From: CAZCQP01 sp964500895
GTDB lineage: Bacteria; Bacillota; Clostridia; Lachnospirales; JAISER01
DNA length: 52,536 nt
Direction: 5' to 3'
Assembly (NCBI GenBank): GCA_964500895.1
Contig: CAZCQP010000016.1
Location: 1 to 52,536 of the forward strand
Part shown: piece after piece, positions 7,887-15,718 of the stretch
Layout: every line of letters starts with the position of its first letter
How positions within the stretch are numbered: position 1 is the first letter of the stretch
Translations under genes and position numbers: made by a program
Notes under the pieces: generated by a model
What the model saw: only the letters and a program-made list of their open reading frames with translations
The model's database searches: none
Told to the model about the DNA's origin: nothing

Positions 7887-9275
7887 ATGGAAAAATACTT
7901 TACCCGTATGGGCGATGGTTCCGGCGTTTACATGACCGCAGAGGAAATTCGTGCAGACATTGTTGCCGGTATGGAAGATGCGGTTAACCGTGGCAAAGTT
8001 GCGCCGTTAACCCAAGAGGAAATGGACAGAATCTTTGAAATTACCACCATGGACGGCAACATCGTAGGCGTGAAGCGTGGCATGGAAATCGTTACTACCA
8101 GCGACTCTGGCGCAGACAAAATCGGTGCCAAGTGCGTCATAGACGTGGAACGTTCCGCACAAGCCGTTTTGCATGAACGTGTGCTGGGCTGCGACTCTGT
8201 AGACATCGGTTTCAGAGATTACAACTACAAAACTGTTAAAGGCATTGTGGACCACGAAGTGAACGTGATTCGTGCAGCCAACGCCAAAGTGGCGATGCCT
8301 ATCTTTTACGGCGCTATGCCAAACCTGGGCTTCTACACCAAACCCGATGGCCCTGTTGACAACTGGGCAGTGCTTTTGCCGGCCGGCAAAGTGGCCGAGG
8401 CTTGGGCCGCACAAGAAGAAGCCATTGAACACTCTGTGCGTGACATTGTGTACGTGGCAGAACAAGTGTATTTGGCCGGTGCAGATGCCATCAACCTGGA
8501 CACCTCCGGCGCAGCCGGTGACGCAGACTTCTTGGCCGCTTTGAAAGCCACAGAAATCATCACCGAAAGATTCCCCGGCCTGGCTGTGGAAATGGGTATG
8601 GCTGGTGAGTTCGTGCTGGGTATGCACGGCAAACTGTCTTATGATGGGGTGCGACTGGCTGGTTTGTACCCCCACAAGCAAGTGGCGCTGGCAGAAAAAG
8701 CAGGGGCTTCCATCTTCGGCGCAGTGGTCAACACCAACTGCAACATGACCTTCCCTTGGAACATGGGCCGTGTGTGTACCTTCATTAAAGCTTGTACGGA
8801 AGTTGCCAACATTCCGGTTCATGCCAACGTGGGCATGGGCGTTTGTGGTACCCCCATGTGCGAAATTCTGCCCCAAGATTCTGTGTCTCGGGCGGGCAAG
8901 TGCTTAGTTGAAATTTGTAAAGTAGACGGGTTCTAGCTGGGCGTTGGTGATCCTTTTGCAGTGGAAGGCGCAGAATGTTTGGCTTGCGGCATGGGCGGTA
9001 TTCGTACAGCCGGAGACATGGTGTTGCGGATGCAGCTGGCTAAGAAGATGAAAATTAACGAAGCCAAAAAATATGTGGCCGAAAAGCTGGGCGTAACCCT
9101 GGAAGACTTGTGCGACGTAATCACCATGACCGACGTGCGTGAGAACCTGGGCCTTGGCACACAAGAACCTTTCAACGGCGCAAACATCGGCATGGAAGCA
9201 AAGTTCAGAATTGCAGAAGTGCTGGACATTAAGATTAACTGCGTTGAAGAATTTAAGAGACGTGCCGGTCTATAA
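7887..9275 (+). CDS. mtbB: dimethylamine:corrinoid methyltransferase MtbB with in-frame amber (pyrrolysine) codon
   Basis: Reads from ATG 7887 through an in-frame TAG at 8934-8936 (codon 350) to TAA at 9273-9275, giving 462 aa, close to archaeal MtbB (about 467). Both halves match: before the TAG the motifs ITTMDGNIVGVKRGMEI, FYGAMPNLGFYTKPDGP, NLDTSGAAGDADF and GMHGKLSYDGVRLAGLYPH; at the site VDGF-TAG-LGVGDP, against VDGI-Pyl-IGVGDP as I recall it from Methanosarcina; after it MGGIRTAGDMVLRMQLAKKM and EVLDIKINC. The enzyme transfers a methyl group from dimethylamine to the corrinoid cofactor of the partner carrier, with pyrrolysine presenting the amine. Standard gene calling would split it at 8936. 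The pyl genes downstream supply the decoding machinery. A good AAGGAATGAGC site precedes the start. Confidence 0.93.
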
Positions 9276-9305
9276 TTTGAATTAAAAGCATACATAAACC
9301 ATGAA

Positions 9306-9348
9306 GCGTATGATGCCGGGCAGGTAGGTGCCAGCCCGGTGTATACGC
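9306..9348. other. structured stem-loop after mtbB
   Basis: Outer stem GCGTAT/ATACGC (6 bp), a small internal loop, inner stem GCCGGGC/GCCCGGT (7 bp with one wobble) and a loop of about 10 nt. No T-tract follows, so it is better explained as an mRNA processing or stability element than as a terminator. Confidence 0.5.
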
Positions 9349-9379
9349 CGATTGTGTAGTGGTGTGTAGGAGGTGCTGT

Positions 9380-9889
9380 ATGTCGGAATGTTTCCAGCAA
9401 GAAATGCTGTGTGCCACCTATGAAATGGGCGCTAAAGATGCTAAAATTTTTTTGCTTTCAGATATTGCATTTGATACCCGCACACTGCTAAAATGTTTAT
9501 ATGGTTGCCCTGGCGGGGTGCACTATTGCCCTTCTTCAAAGGACATTCAAGCGGCTTTGGCGCTCCATGACATTGTGAAGCAGTATCGCTGGGGTGTTAT
9601 ACTATGCACGGATGATTTAAAAAAGGGGCAGGAAATTACGTTAAGCCTGGAATCTAAAGCGTTTTTGGCAGGGTATTATTTTGCTTTCGGCACAACAGAG
9701 TGCGTGAGTTGTGAACTATGCAGTGCCATAGAAGGCAAGCCTTGTGTGAACAAACGGAAACAAAGGCCGCCTTTATATGCATTGGGCATTGATGTGTATA
9801 AAACCGTGCGGGGGTTGGGTTGGGAACTGAACGTGGTGCAAAAACAAGGGGACCCAGCCAAAAACATTACAGCAGTGTTCGTAGAGTGA
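9380..9889 (+). CDS. DUF2284 Cys-rich metal-binding protein
   Basis: 169-aa soluble protein matching the DUF2284 'predicted metal-binding' pattern. Two cysteine groups are visible: C-x3-C-x6-C (CLYGCPGGVHYC, near residue 40) and C-x2-C-x2-C-x7-C (CVSCELCSAIEGKPC, near residue 105), followed by the family's RPPLYALGIDVYKTV. The arrangement suggests an Fe-S cluster or zinc. DUF2284 proteins are often encoded beside corrinoid methyltransferases, but their role is not established to my knowledge. It lies between mtbB and a G3E GTPase, so a part in corrinoid or metal handling is inferred. Start ATG 9380 follows GTAGGAGGTG. Confidence 0.75.
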   Translation: MSECFQQEMLCATYEMGAKDAKIFLLSDIAFDTRTLLKCLYGCPGGVHYCPSSKDIQAALALHDIVKQYRWGVILCTDDLKKGQEITLSLESKAFLAGYYFAFGTTECVSCELCSAIEGKPCVNKRKQRPPLYALGIDVYKTVRGLGWELNVVQKQGDPAKNITAVFVE

Positions 9890-9921
9890 AAGAATAGATG
9901 CAAGGAGTTTGCAGAGGCGTT

Positions 9922-10836
9922 ATGAAACTTATATTATTATCCGGGTTTTTAGGTGCGGGCAAAACCACTTTGCTACAAAGCATTTTAGAAGGGTACGCCC
10001 AAGAAAAAATTGGCGTTATCATTAATGAGTTTGGCGAAATGAGTATTGATTCTCAATTAGTAAATAAAAACGGTCTTTTAATGCACGAGCTTGTAAATGG
10101 CTCTATTTTTTGCGCTTGCTTAAAAGACAAGTTTATGGATAGTTTGATTCAAATGTCTAAGGAAAACATCACCACCCTGTTTGTGGAAGCTTCCGGGCTG
10201 GCAGACCCAGCCAACATGGGGCGCATTCTGGCCGCACTGGCCCCCAAACTGGCAACCCCTTTTGACTACCGGGGGGCCGTGTGCGTGGTGGATGCTGAAA
10301 ATTTCTTGCCCCTTTCCCCGGTGCTTCCGGCCATGGGCCATCAGATTGCCTATAGTAACGATGTGATTGTGAATAAAGCAGATTTGGTTACAGAAGAAAT
10401 CCTTTCCCAAGTGATGGATGCCATAACCGCCATAAACCCGGCCGCCCGGATTACGGTTACATCTTTTTGCCGGGTGGACGTGAAAGCTTTGGTGGAAGGG
10501 ATGCGCACCCCGAATAAGGCAGCAGAGGATAGCTTGAACACACCAGAAACCCGCCCCAAAACCTTTATGCTAACGGCTAAAGAACCCTTGCCCTGCGCCC
10601 AACTAACGGCGTTTTTAGAGCAGGTGGCCCCCTCGGCCTACCGCATGAAAGGTTTTGCCCAAACAGACGAAGGCAACAAAGCAATCAGTGTGGTAGGCAC
10701 CCGGGTGATGTTAACCCAATGGGAAGAACCTGTGGCACAGACCCAGATTGTGGTTATTTCGGCAGTGGGCATTAAAATGCTAAGCGTGTTGACTGCCGGT
10801 ATTGAACAGTATTTGAAAGGACGGCTGATGCTGTAA
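9922..10836 (+). CDS. CobW/G3E-family GTPase
   Basis: P-loop GTPase of the G3E class (CobW, HypB, UreG, MeaB relatives), 304 aa. Walker A is GFLGAGKTT (8-16), the Glu-rich switch reads VEASGLADP and the NKAD specificity motif follows NDVIV. The metallochaperone CxCC site normally found after the first hundred bases of the fold is here ELVNGSIFCACL (FCAC at 63-66), so one Cys is missing. The C-terminal domain is the small CobW_C-like part. G3E proteins insert or protect metal cofactors, so corrinoid loading or repair is a fitting role in this operon. It overlaps the next gene by 1 nt (TAATG). Start ATG 9922 is the best fit; an upstream in-frame ATG at 9898 lacks a site. Confidence 0.82.
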   Translation: MKLILLSGFLGAGKTTLLQSILEGYAQEKIGVIINEFGEMSIDSQLVNKNGLLMHELVNGSIFCACLKDKFMDSLIQMSKENITTLFVEASGLADPANMGRILAALAPKLATPFDYRGAVCVVDAENFLPLSPVLPAMGHQIAYSNDVIVNKADLVTEEILSQVMDAITAINPAARITVTSFCRVDVKALVEGMRTPNKAAEDSLNTPETRPKTFMLTAKEPLPCAQLTAFLEQVAPSAYRMKGFAQTDEGNKAISVVGTRVMLTQWEEPVAQTQIVVISAVGIKMLSVLTAGIEQYLKGRLML

Positions 10837-11540
10837 TGGCAGGAGAAGTTTTAGCAATTGAAACACGGGCAATTGAAGAAACGGCTCAAAAATATTTCAT
10901 TAAAATGTGCGGCTTTGACATCACCAAAGACCGGCACCGCAAAATGATGGACGAAGCCATGACCCTTCACGCCACGTTGGCCCCTGGGCTAAACATTCAG
11001 GCGCTGGTTGTGCCCTTAGACATTACAGACCTGGAAGGCCCGGTGATGACCTTAAACGGTGTACCGGTTTTGTGCCAGGCTTTTGACCAACTGGATGCAG
11101 AAGATTTGGTACGGGCGTATGGTTACATTGTAACCACCGGGCCAGTTCCCGTGGATGAAGATGACGACTCCATGCTAGGAATGCTCTATGCCGACGGCTG
11201 GGGCACTTGTTACGCAGAAGCCGCCAACGATATGGTGAAGGCCCATGTGGTGAGCCTGGCAGAACAGGAAGGGTTGTACGCCTCTCCTGCCTTTGGCCCA
11301 GGGTACTACGGAATGCCTATGGAGGAAATGCACAACATCTTTAAACTGCTAGACGGGGACAAAGTGGGGGTGGGGGTGACCCAAAGCGGGCTCATGCTGC
11401 CGCCGAAATCCTGCGCTGGCTTTTTCATATTAACCACAGACCCTGAAAAACTGCCTCAAAATGCTTGCCACGACTGTGTGGGCAACAAGAAGGGCTGCAT
11501 GTATTGCAATGTAAGAACACAACGGCCTATTTGTACATAA
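10836..11540 (+). CDS. MetH activation-domain-like protein with Cys-rich tail, candidate corrinoid reactivator
   Basis: 234-aa protein resembling the C-terminal activation domain of B12-dependent methionine synthase. The key region is PAFGPGYYGMP (151-161), then LLDGDKVGVGVTQSGLMLPPKSCAGFFIL, which follows the MetH pattern of Gly-Tyr, LTES-like, Met-x-P and SxxG. In MetH this domain binds SAM and remethylates oxidised cobalamin. Unlike MetH, the protein ends in C-x2-C-x6-C-x2-C-x8-C (Cys 211, 214, 221, 224, 233), suited to an Fe-S cluster or zinc. It is translationally coupled to the G3E GTPase and followed by pylSc. No RamA or RACE gene is visible, so a reductive activation role for the methylamine corrinoid proteins is a reasonable inference. 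Confidence 0.7.
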   Translation: MAGEVLAIETRAIEETAQKYFIKMCGFDITKDRHRKMMDEAMTLHATLAPGLNIQALVVPLDITDLEGPVMTLNGVPVLCQAFDQLDAEDLVRAYGYIVTTGPVPVDEDDDSMLGMLYADGWGTCYAEAANDMVKAHVVSLAEQEGLYASPAFGPGYYGMPMEEMHNIFKLLDGDKVGVGVTQSGLMLPPKSCAGFFILTTDPEKLPQNACHDCVGNKKGCMYCNVRTQRPICT

Positions 11541-11568
11541 GAAACCAACCAAAAGGGGTGTAAACCGA

Positions 11569-12411
11569 ATGGATGTAGCCTTAACCACCACACAAAAGCA
11601 GCGGCTTGTGGAGCTGAACGCACCGCCAGAAGCTGTTTCTTGCTTATTTGAAACCAATGCCCAGCGGGACGACTATTACAAATCTTTAGAGCCCAAGCTG
11701 GCCAAAGCCAACCGGGAAAAGTTGAAAATGCTTACAGAGCAGAGCCATCTGCCTGCCTTGTGCCGCATTGAAAAGCAAATGTGCAACTGGCTCACCGAAG
11801 AACTGGGCTATACCCAGGTGGTTTCGCCCATCATCATTTCTGAGGCCATGTTGACCAAAATGACCATCACCCCAGAGCACCCTTTGGCAGAGCAAGTGTT
11901 TTGGCTGGAGGGCAAAAAATGTTTGCGGCCTATGCTGGCCCCAAACTTGTACGAGCTGATGGGCACCATGCAGCGGGTGTTAAAGCAGCCGGTGAAAATT
12001 TTTGAATGCGGCCCTTGCTTTCGCAAAGAAAGCCAGGGTGCCCAGCATTTGAACGAATTTACCATGCTGAATTTGGTGGAATTGGCCACAGTGGCAGAAG
12101 GGGAGCAGATGGACAGGCTGAAAGCTCTGGCTGTTGCCGCTATGGAGGCCATTGGGTTAACGGAATATGAGCTGGAAATCACCTCGTCGGAAGTGTACGG
12201 GGAAACGCTGGACATTGTGGTGCGTGGCGTGGAAGTGGCTTCCGGGGCATACGGCCCACACCCCTTGGACGACAAGTGGGGCATTTTAGACACCTGGGTG
12301 GGCATCGGCTTTGGTGTGGAACGGCTGGCCATGGTCATGGGCAATTATCAAAACATTAAGCGGGTGGGCAGAAGCAGCATGTACCTGGATGGTGCCAGGC
12401 TGAATATTTAA
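11569..12411 (+). CDS. pylSc: pyrrolysyl-tRNA synthetase catalytic subunit PylSc
   Basis: Class II synthetase catalytic core of split bacterial PylRS, 280 aa; the N-terminal tRNA-binding part is encoded separately at 15718. Against remembered M. mazei PylRS, the match runs through LRPMLAPNLY, KIFECGPCFRKES, EFTMLN, SEVYGETLDI and WVGIGFGVERL. Amino-acid pocket residues are Ala124, Leu127, Tyr128 (M. mazei 302, 305, 306), Asn168 (346), Tyr210 (384) and Trp243 (417). The Cys348 equivalent is Val170. It charges tRNA-Pyl (CUA) with pyrrolysine. A GGGGTG site precedes ATG 11569. The gene lies 28 nt after the MetH-activation-like gene and 19 nt before pylD. Confidence 0.95.
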   Translation: MDVALTTTQKQRLVELNAPPEAVSCLFETNAQRDDYYKSLEPKLAKANREKLKMLTEQSHLPALCRIEKQMCNWLTEELGYTQVVSPIIISEAMLTKMTITPEHPLAEQVFWLEGKKCLRPMLAPNLYELMGTMQRVLKQPVKIFECGPCFRKESQGAQHLNEFTMLNLVELATVAEGEQMDRLKALAVAAMEAIGLTEYELEITSSEVYGETLDIVVRGVEVASGAYGPHPLDDKWGILDTWVGIGFGVERLAMVMGNYQNIKRVGRSSMYLDGARLNI

Positions 12412-12430
12412 CCTCTGGAGGGATTGCGCT

Positions 12431-13240
12431 GTGACCAGATTAAAAGAAGACTGGATTAAAGACATGGAACAGGATATTTTAAAACAACAGCAAGACCTGG
12501 TGGAGAAAACGGGCTTAAACTATGCCGCTTTGGCAGCTGCGGCTTGCCGGATGAGCCCTGCGCAAATGGCAGAAGCCGCCAAAAACATAACGGTAGCGGC
12601 GGTGCACGTAACGGCGGGGCTGGGGGTTATTGGCCACTTTGCCCAGTCGGTGGCGGCCATTGTGCGCAGCATGGGTTTTAATGTTTTTGTAACGGAAGCG
12701 GCGGATGTGAACGGCATTGCGGAAGCCTGTGAAAAAGGGGCCAGTGTGTTGTTTATGGCAGACGATGACCGTTTCATTGCGTTGAACAGAACAAACGGGC
12801 TGGTTTCTGACAACAACCTGGCCACAGTGAAAGGCTTCGTAACAGCGCTGGATGCCATGGCTGGCGGGTTAAGCGGAAAACAGGTGCTGGTGTTGGGTTG
12901 CGGCCTTCTGGGTAACATTGCCATGCCTTTGCTGAAACGGATGGGTGCCGAGCCGGTGGCTTTTGACACAAACTCCATGGCCTTAGAAGCAGTGGCGCAA
13001 CAAGGCTTCAAAGTGTTAGATACCATGGAAGACATTAAAGCGTTTACAACCATTTTGGACGTGACCAACACAGGGGAATGGCTGTCCAGCGAGCTGTTAA
13101 ATGAAAATGTAAAAATTGCTGCCCCAGGGGTGCCCTTGTCCTTGACACAGGAGGCCTTGAAGCAGTATAATGAAAATATCATCCATGATTTGCTACCCAT
13201 TGGGGTGGCGGCCATGTTAGGGCAAGTGGTGAAGGGTTAG
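12431..13240 (+). CDS. pylD: pyrrolysine biosynthesis dehydrogenase PylD
   Basis: 269-aa Rossmann-fold enzyme; archaeal PylD is about 259. It oxidises the L-lysine-N6-3R-methyl-D-ornithine intermediate so that the ring closes to pyrrolysine. The dinucleotide-binding loop is VLVLGCGLLGN (GCGLLG at 156-161), followed by AEPVAFDTNS at the end of beta-2. The N-terminal helical part has the TAGLGVIGHFAQSVAAIV segment typical of the family. The start is GTG 12431, chosen because GGAGGG precedes it by 8 nt. The stop is TAG, which is notable in a cell that decodes TAG as pyrrolysine. It is followed by pylT on the same strand. Confidence 0.92.
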   Translation: MTRLKEDWIKDMEQDILKQQQDLVEKTGLNYAALAAAACRMSPAQMAEAAKNITVAAVHVTAGLGVIGHFAQSVAAIVRSMGFNVFVTEAADVNGIAEACEKGASVLFMADDDRFIALNRTNGLVSDNNLATVKGFVTALDAMAGGLSGKQVLVLGCGLLGNIAMPLLKRMGAEPVAFDTNSMALEAVAQQGFKVLDTMEDIKAFTTILDVTNTGEWLSSELLNENVKIAAPGVPLSLTQEALKQYNENIIHDLLPIGVAAMLGQVVKG

Positions 13241-13282
13241 CCCCAACCTAGCTTGGCTTGGGCTTGGAAGAAGTGTTTTCAT

Positions 13283-13351
13283 GGGGGGTGGATCGTATGG
13301 ATCGCATAGACTCTAAATTTATGCAGCCGAGTGAAACTCTCGGACTCCCCG
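13283..13351 (+). tRNA. pylT: tRNA-Pyl (anticodon CUA)
   Basis: Folds as the unusual pyrrolysine tRNA. The acceptor stem GGGGGGT pairs with ACTCCCC (13344-13350) and the discriminator is G13351. The D stem is GATC/GATC with a short 5-nt loop. The anticodon stem has 6 bp, CATAGA/TTTATG (one G-T), around loop CTCTAAA with anticodon CTA at 13313-13315. The variable loop is only 3 nt and the T stem is CCGAG/CTCGG. The compact D loop, 6-bp anticodon stem and 3-nt variable loop are hallmarks of pylT, and the molecule is close to the D. hafniense gene as I recall it. CCA is not encoded. Confidence 0.95.
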
Positions 13352-13357
13352 TTCTTA

Positions 13358-13402
13358 GAACCTGTATTCAAAAATGGGTACCAGCTTATTGAATACAGGT
13401 TC
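13358..13402. other. 14-bp perfect inverted repeat between pylT and pylB
   Basis: GAACCTGTATTCAA (13358-13371) and TTGAATACAGGTTC (13389-13402) are exact complements with a 17-nt loop. It starts 7 nt after the tRNA. There is no T-run. A role in separating mature tRNA from the downstream mRNA, or in limiting read-through into pylB, is inferred. Confidence 0.7.
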
Positions 13403-13478
13403 GTTGCATATCCCACACACTTTATCCAGGCTTTGGCGCAAGGATAAGCTTTGGTCTGGGTCGGAATGGAGGCTTCCT

Positions 13479-14549
13479 ATGTCCGTACAGAACCTGATTG
13501 CCGATGCTGTTTCCGGCAAAACGCTTACCAGGCAAGACATTATCCAGCTTTTGTCCATACACGACGATGAAAAAGATTTGGCGTTGCTCTTTAACGCCGC
13601 CCAAACAGTGCGCAACAAGCACTTCCAGAACAACATTTTTATCTATGGCTTTGTCTATTTTTCTACATACTGCCACAACAATTGCTGTTTCTGCAATTTC
13701 CGGCGCTCCCATGACAATAACCGTTACCGCAAAACCACCGAAGAAATTGTAGACATTACCCGCAGGCTATATGATTCGGGTATTCATTTGGTGGACTTAA
13801 CCATGGGGGAAGACACTTATTACCATCAAGAAGGGCTTCCTGGTCTGCTTTCCGCTATAGACACCATCAAGCGGGATATGGACGGCCTGCCTGTCATGAT
13901 TTCTCCCGGTTTGGTGGACAACCCTACCTTGGACGCTTTTGCCGCCCACGGCACAGATTGGTACGCCGTTTATCAAGAAACCCACAATGAAGCACTTTTC
14001 AACACATTACGCATCGGGCAAGACTTTAACAAGCGGATGGAAGCCAAAGCTTACGCCCGTTCTATTGGTATGCTCATCGAAGAAGGCCTGCTGGTTGGGG
14101 TAGGGGAGAGCCTGGAAGACATTGCAGACTCACTGCTGACCATGCAAGCCATTGGCGCAAAGCAAATGCGGGTGATGAGCTTTATTCCACACCCCGGCAC
14201 ACCCATGGAAAATATAAAAACCCCTCAACGGATATTGGAACTGAAAGTGATTGCCCTGATGCGGCTGTTAAACCCCACAGTTTTAACCCCTGCCTCTTTA
14301 GACGTGGATGGCATGGAGGGGCTTTCTGTTCGTGTAAACGCTGGGGCAAATGTCATTACCTCTATCATCCCGCCAAGGCTGGGCCTTTCTGGGGTGGCAC
14401 AAACCGGGGATGCTCTGGCAGAAGAAGGCCGCACCGTGGAGGAAGCCACAGAAATTTTACATCAGTTGGGTTTACAGCCCGCCACAAGAGAAGCTTATAA
14501 AACCTTTATTGAACCGTTAAAGGAGAAGCCATGCCTACAAACGTTGTAA
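13479..14549 (+). CDS. pylB: radical SAM 3-methylornithine synthase PylB
   Basis: Converts L-lysine to (3R)-3-methyl-D-ornithine, the first step of pyrrolysine synthesis. 356 aa, the usual PylB length. The SAM-radical Fe-S motif CHNNCCFC (C-x3-C-x2-C; Cys 65, 69, 72) sits in YFSTYCHNNCCFCNFRR. Later landmarks are DLTMGEDTYYH, VMISPGLVDNPTL, YQETHNEALFNTLR and MSFIPHPGTPME, as in BioB/PylB relatives. The start is ATG 13479, preceded by GGAGG at 13468-13472; the frame is open farther upstream, but that stretch includes the hairpin and has no site. The end overlaps pylC by 19 nt. Confidence 0.95.
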   Translation: MSVQNLIADAVSGKTLTRQDIIQLLSIHDDEKDLALLFNAAQTVRNKHFQNNIFIYGFVYFSTYCHNNCCFCNFRRSHDNNRYRKTTEEIVDITRRLYDSGIHLVDLTMGEDTYYHQEGLPGLLSAIDTIKRDMDGLPVMISPGLVDNPTLDAFAAHGTDWYAVYQETHNEALFNTLRIGQDFNKRMEAKAYARSIGMLIEEGLLVGVGESLEDIADSLLTMQAIGAKQMRVMSFIPHPGTPMENIKTPQRILELKVIALMRLLNPTVLTPASLDVDGMEGLSVRVNAGANVITSIIPPRLGLSGVAQTGDALAEEGRTVEEATEILHQLGLQPATREAYKTFIEPLKEKPCLQTL

Positions 14550-15718
14550 TTATCGGTGGAAAGCTGCAAGGGGTGGAGGCGTTGTACCTGGCGAAAAAAG
14601 CCGGTTGTACCACCACCCTTGTGGATAAAAATAAAGCACCTCTTGGCCTTGGCATTTGTGATGCTTTTTTGCAGGCCAACGTGTACGACCAGTCGATGGA
14701 ATTGCTGGACTTACTGAAAAAGGCAGATTTCATTCTGCCCACTTTAGAGGATGACGGGGCGCTGGATATTTTGCGTGGGTGGAAAGAAGCCCACCATTTG
14801 CCCATGGGTTTTGACTTTGATGCCTACCGCATTTCTTCTTCTAAAATAGAATCCAATGCCCTTATGGAAAAGTGCGGCATCACCATGCCCATTCCTTTTC
14901 CTGTGGCCAGGCCGCCCTACATTGCCAAGCCTTCTGTGGGCAGCGGCAGCCAGGGGGTTTTATACCTGGCCGATGAAGCTGCCTGGGAAGATTTTAAAGC
15001 CAACACCCCAGATTGGCACAACTGGGTGGTGCAGGCTTTTTTGCCCGGGCCACAATATTCCATTGAAATTATTGGAACCCCCGGCAACTACCGCACCTTT
15101 GCGGTGACGGAACTGTATATGGACAAGTATTACGACTGCAAACGGGTGACGGCGCCTTTTATAGGTGACCCGGCTTTGGTGAAAGACTTTGAGGACATTG
15201 CAGTTCGGCTGGCGGAAGCGGTTGCCCTCCACGGCATTATGGACGTGGAAGTGATTGAAAACGCAGGCAGGCTGTACGTGCTGGAAATAGACGCCAGAAT
15301 GCCCAGCCAAACCCCAACCGCCGTGTATTTTGCTTCCGGGGTGAACTTGCTGGCAGAATTGATGGCTACGTTTGGGGTGTTTCCCGAACAACGGTCTGCG
15401 CCGGAAGATTTTACACCCATGCATGTGGCTTACGAACATTTGCGGGTGGAGGATGACCGGTTGCTGGCCTTGGGCGAACATGTGATGGGCCAGTGCGGGC
15501 CGCTGGTTTTGCGCCCCGGTTTTTGCGGCTGCCATGAAGCGCTGACAGACCAAGATTCTGAAAACCCTTGCTTAAATTCCCCGTGGCAAGGGACGTACAT
15601 CACCCTTGCGCCCACTTGGGAGGCATTGGAAGCCAAGCGGGAAGATGTGCGCCAAGCCATTAGCCAATTACAAAGGAGAGGGCTTGTTTACGACGATGCA
15701 AGCCCGTATGAAGACTGA
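14531..15718 (+). CDS. pylC: ATP-grasp 3-methylornithine:lysine ligase PylC
   Basis: ATP-dependent ligase joining 3-methyl-D-ornithine to the epsilon amine of lysine, the middle step of pyrrolysine synthesis. 395 aa; archaeal PylC is about 363. The N-terminal Rossmann-like part starts MPTNVVIIGGKLQGVEALYLA. The ATP-grasp core shows YIAKPSVGSGSQGV, VVQAFLPGPQYSIEII and the metal-binding VLEIDARMPSQTPTAV. Its ribosome site AAAGGAG lies inside the end of pylB, and its TGA overlaps the ATG of pylSn by one base, so the three are translationally linked. Confidence 0.94.
   Translation: MPTNVVIIGGKLQGVEALYLAKKAGCTTTLVDKNKAPLGLGICDAFLQANVYDQSMELLDLLKKADFILPTLEDDGALDILRGWKEAHHLPMGFDFDAYRISSSKIESNALMEKCGITMPIPFPVARPPYIAKPSVGSGSQGVLYLADEAAWEDFKANTPDWHNWVVQAFLPGPQYSIEIIGTPGNYRTFAVTELYMDKYYDCKRVTAPFIGDPALVKDFEDIAVRLAEAVALHGIMDVEVIENAGRLYVLEIDARMPSQTPTAVYFASGVNLLAELMATFGVFPEQRSAPEDFTPMHVAYEHLRVEDDRLLALGEHVMGQCGPLVLRPGFCGCHEALTDQDSENPCLNSPWQGTYITLAPTWEALEAKREDVRQAISQLQRRGLVYDDASPYED

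Noticed and set aside
8007..8876. 289-aa open frame on the minus strand
   Set aside because: It is antisense to mtbB, His/Val-rich with no known motif, and a shadow of the biased codon use of the real gene.
8937..9010. A dedicated PYLIS-type stem-loop after the TAG
   Set aside because: No strong hairpin was apparent by eye, and bacterial and archaeal Pyl decoding does not strictly need one.
8937..9275. Separate gene starting after the mtbB amber codon (for example from ATG 8961)
   Set aside because: No ribosome site, and the sequence continues MtbB homology straight from codon 350; it is the same gene.
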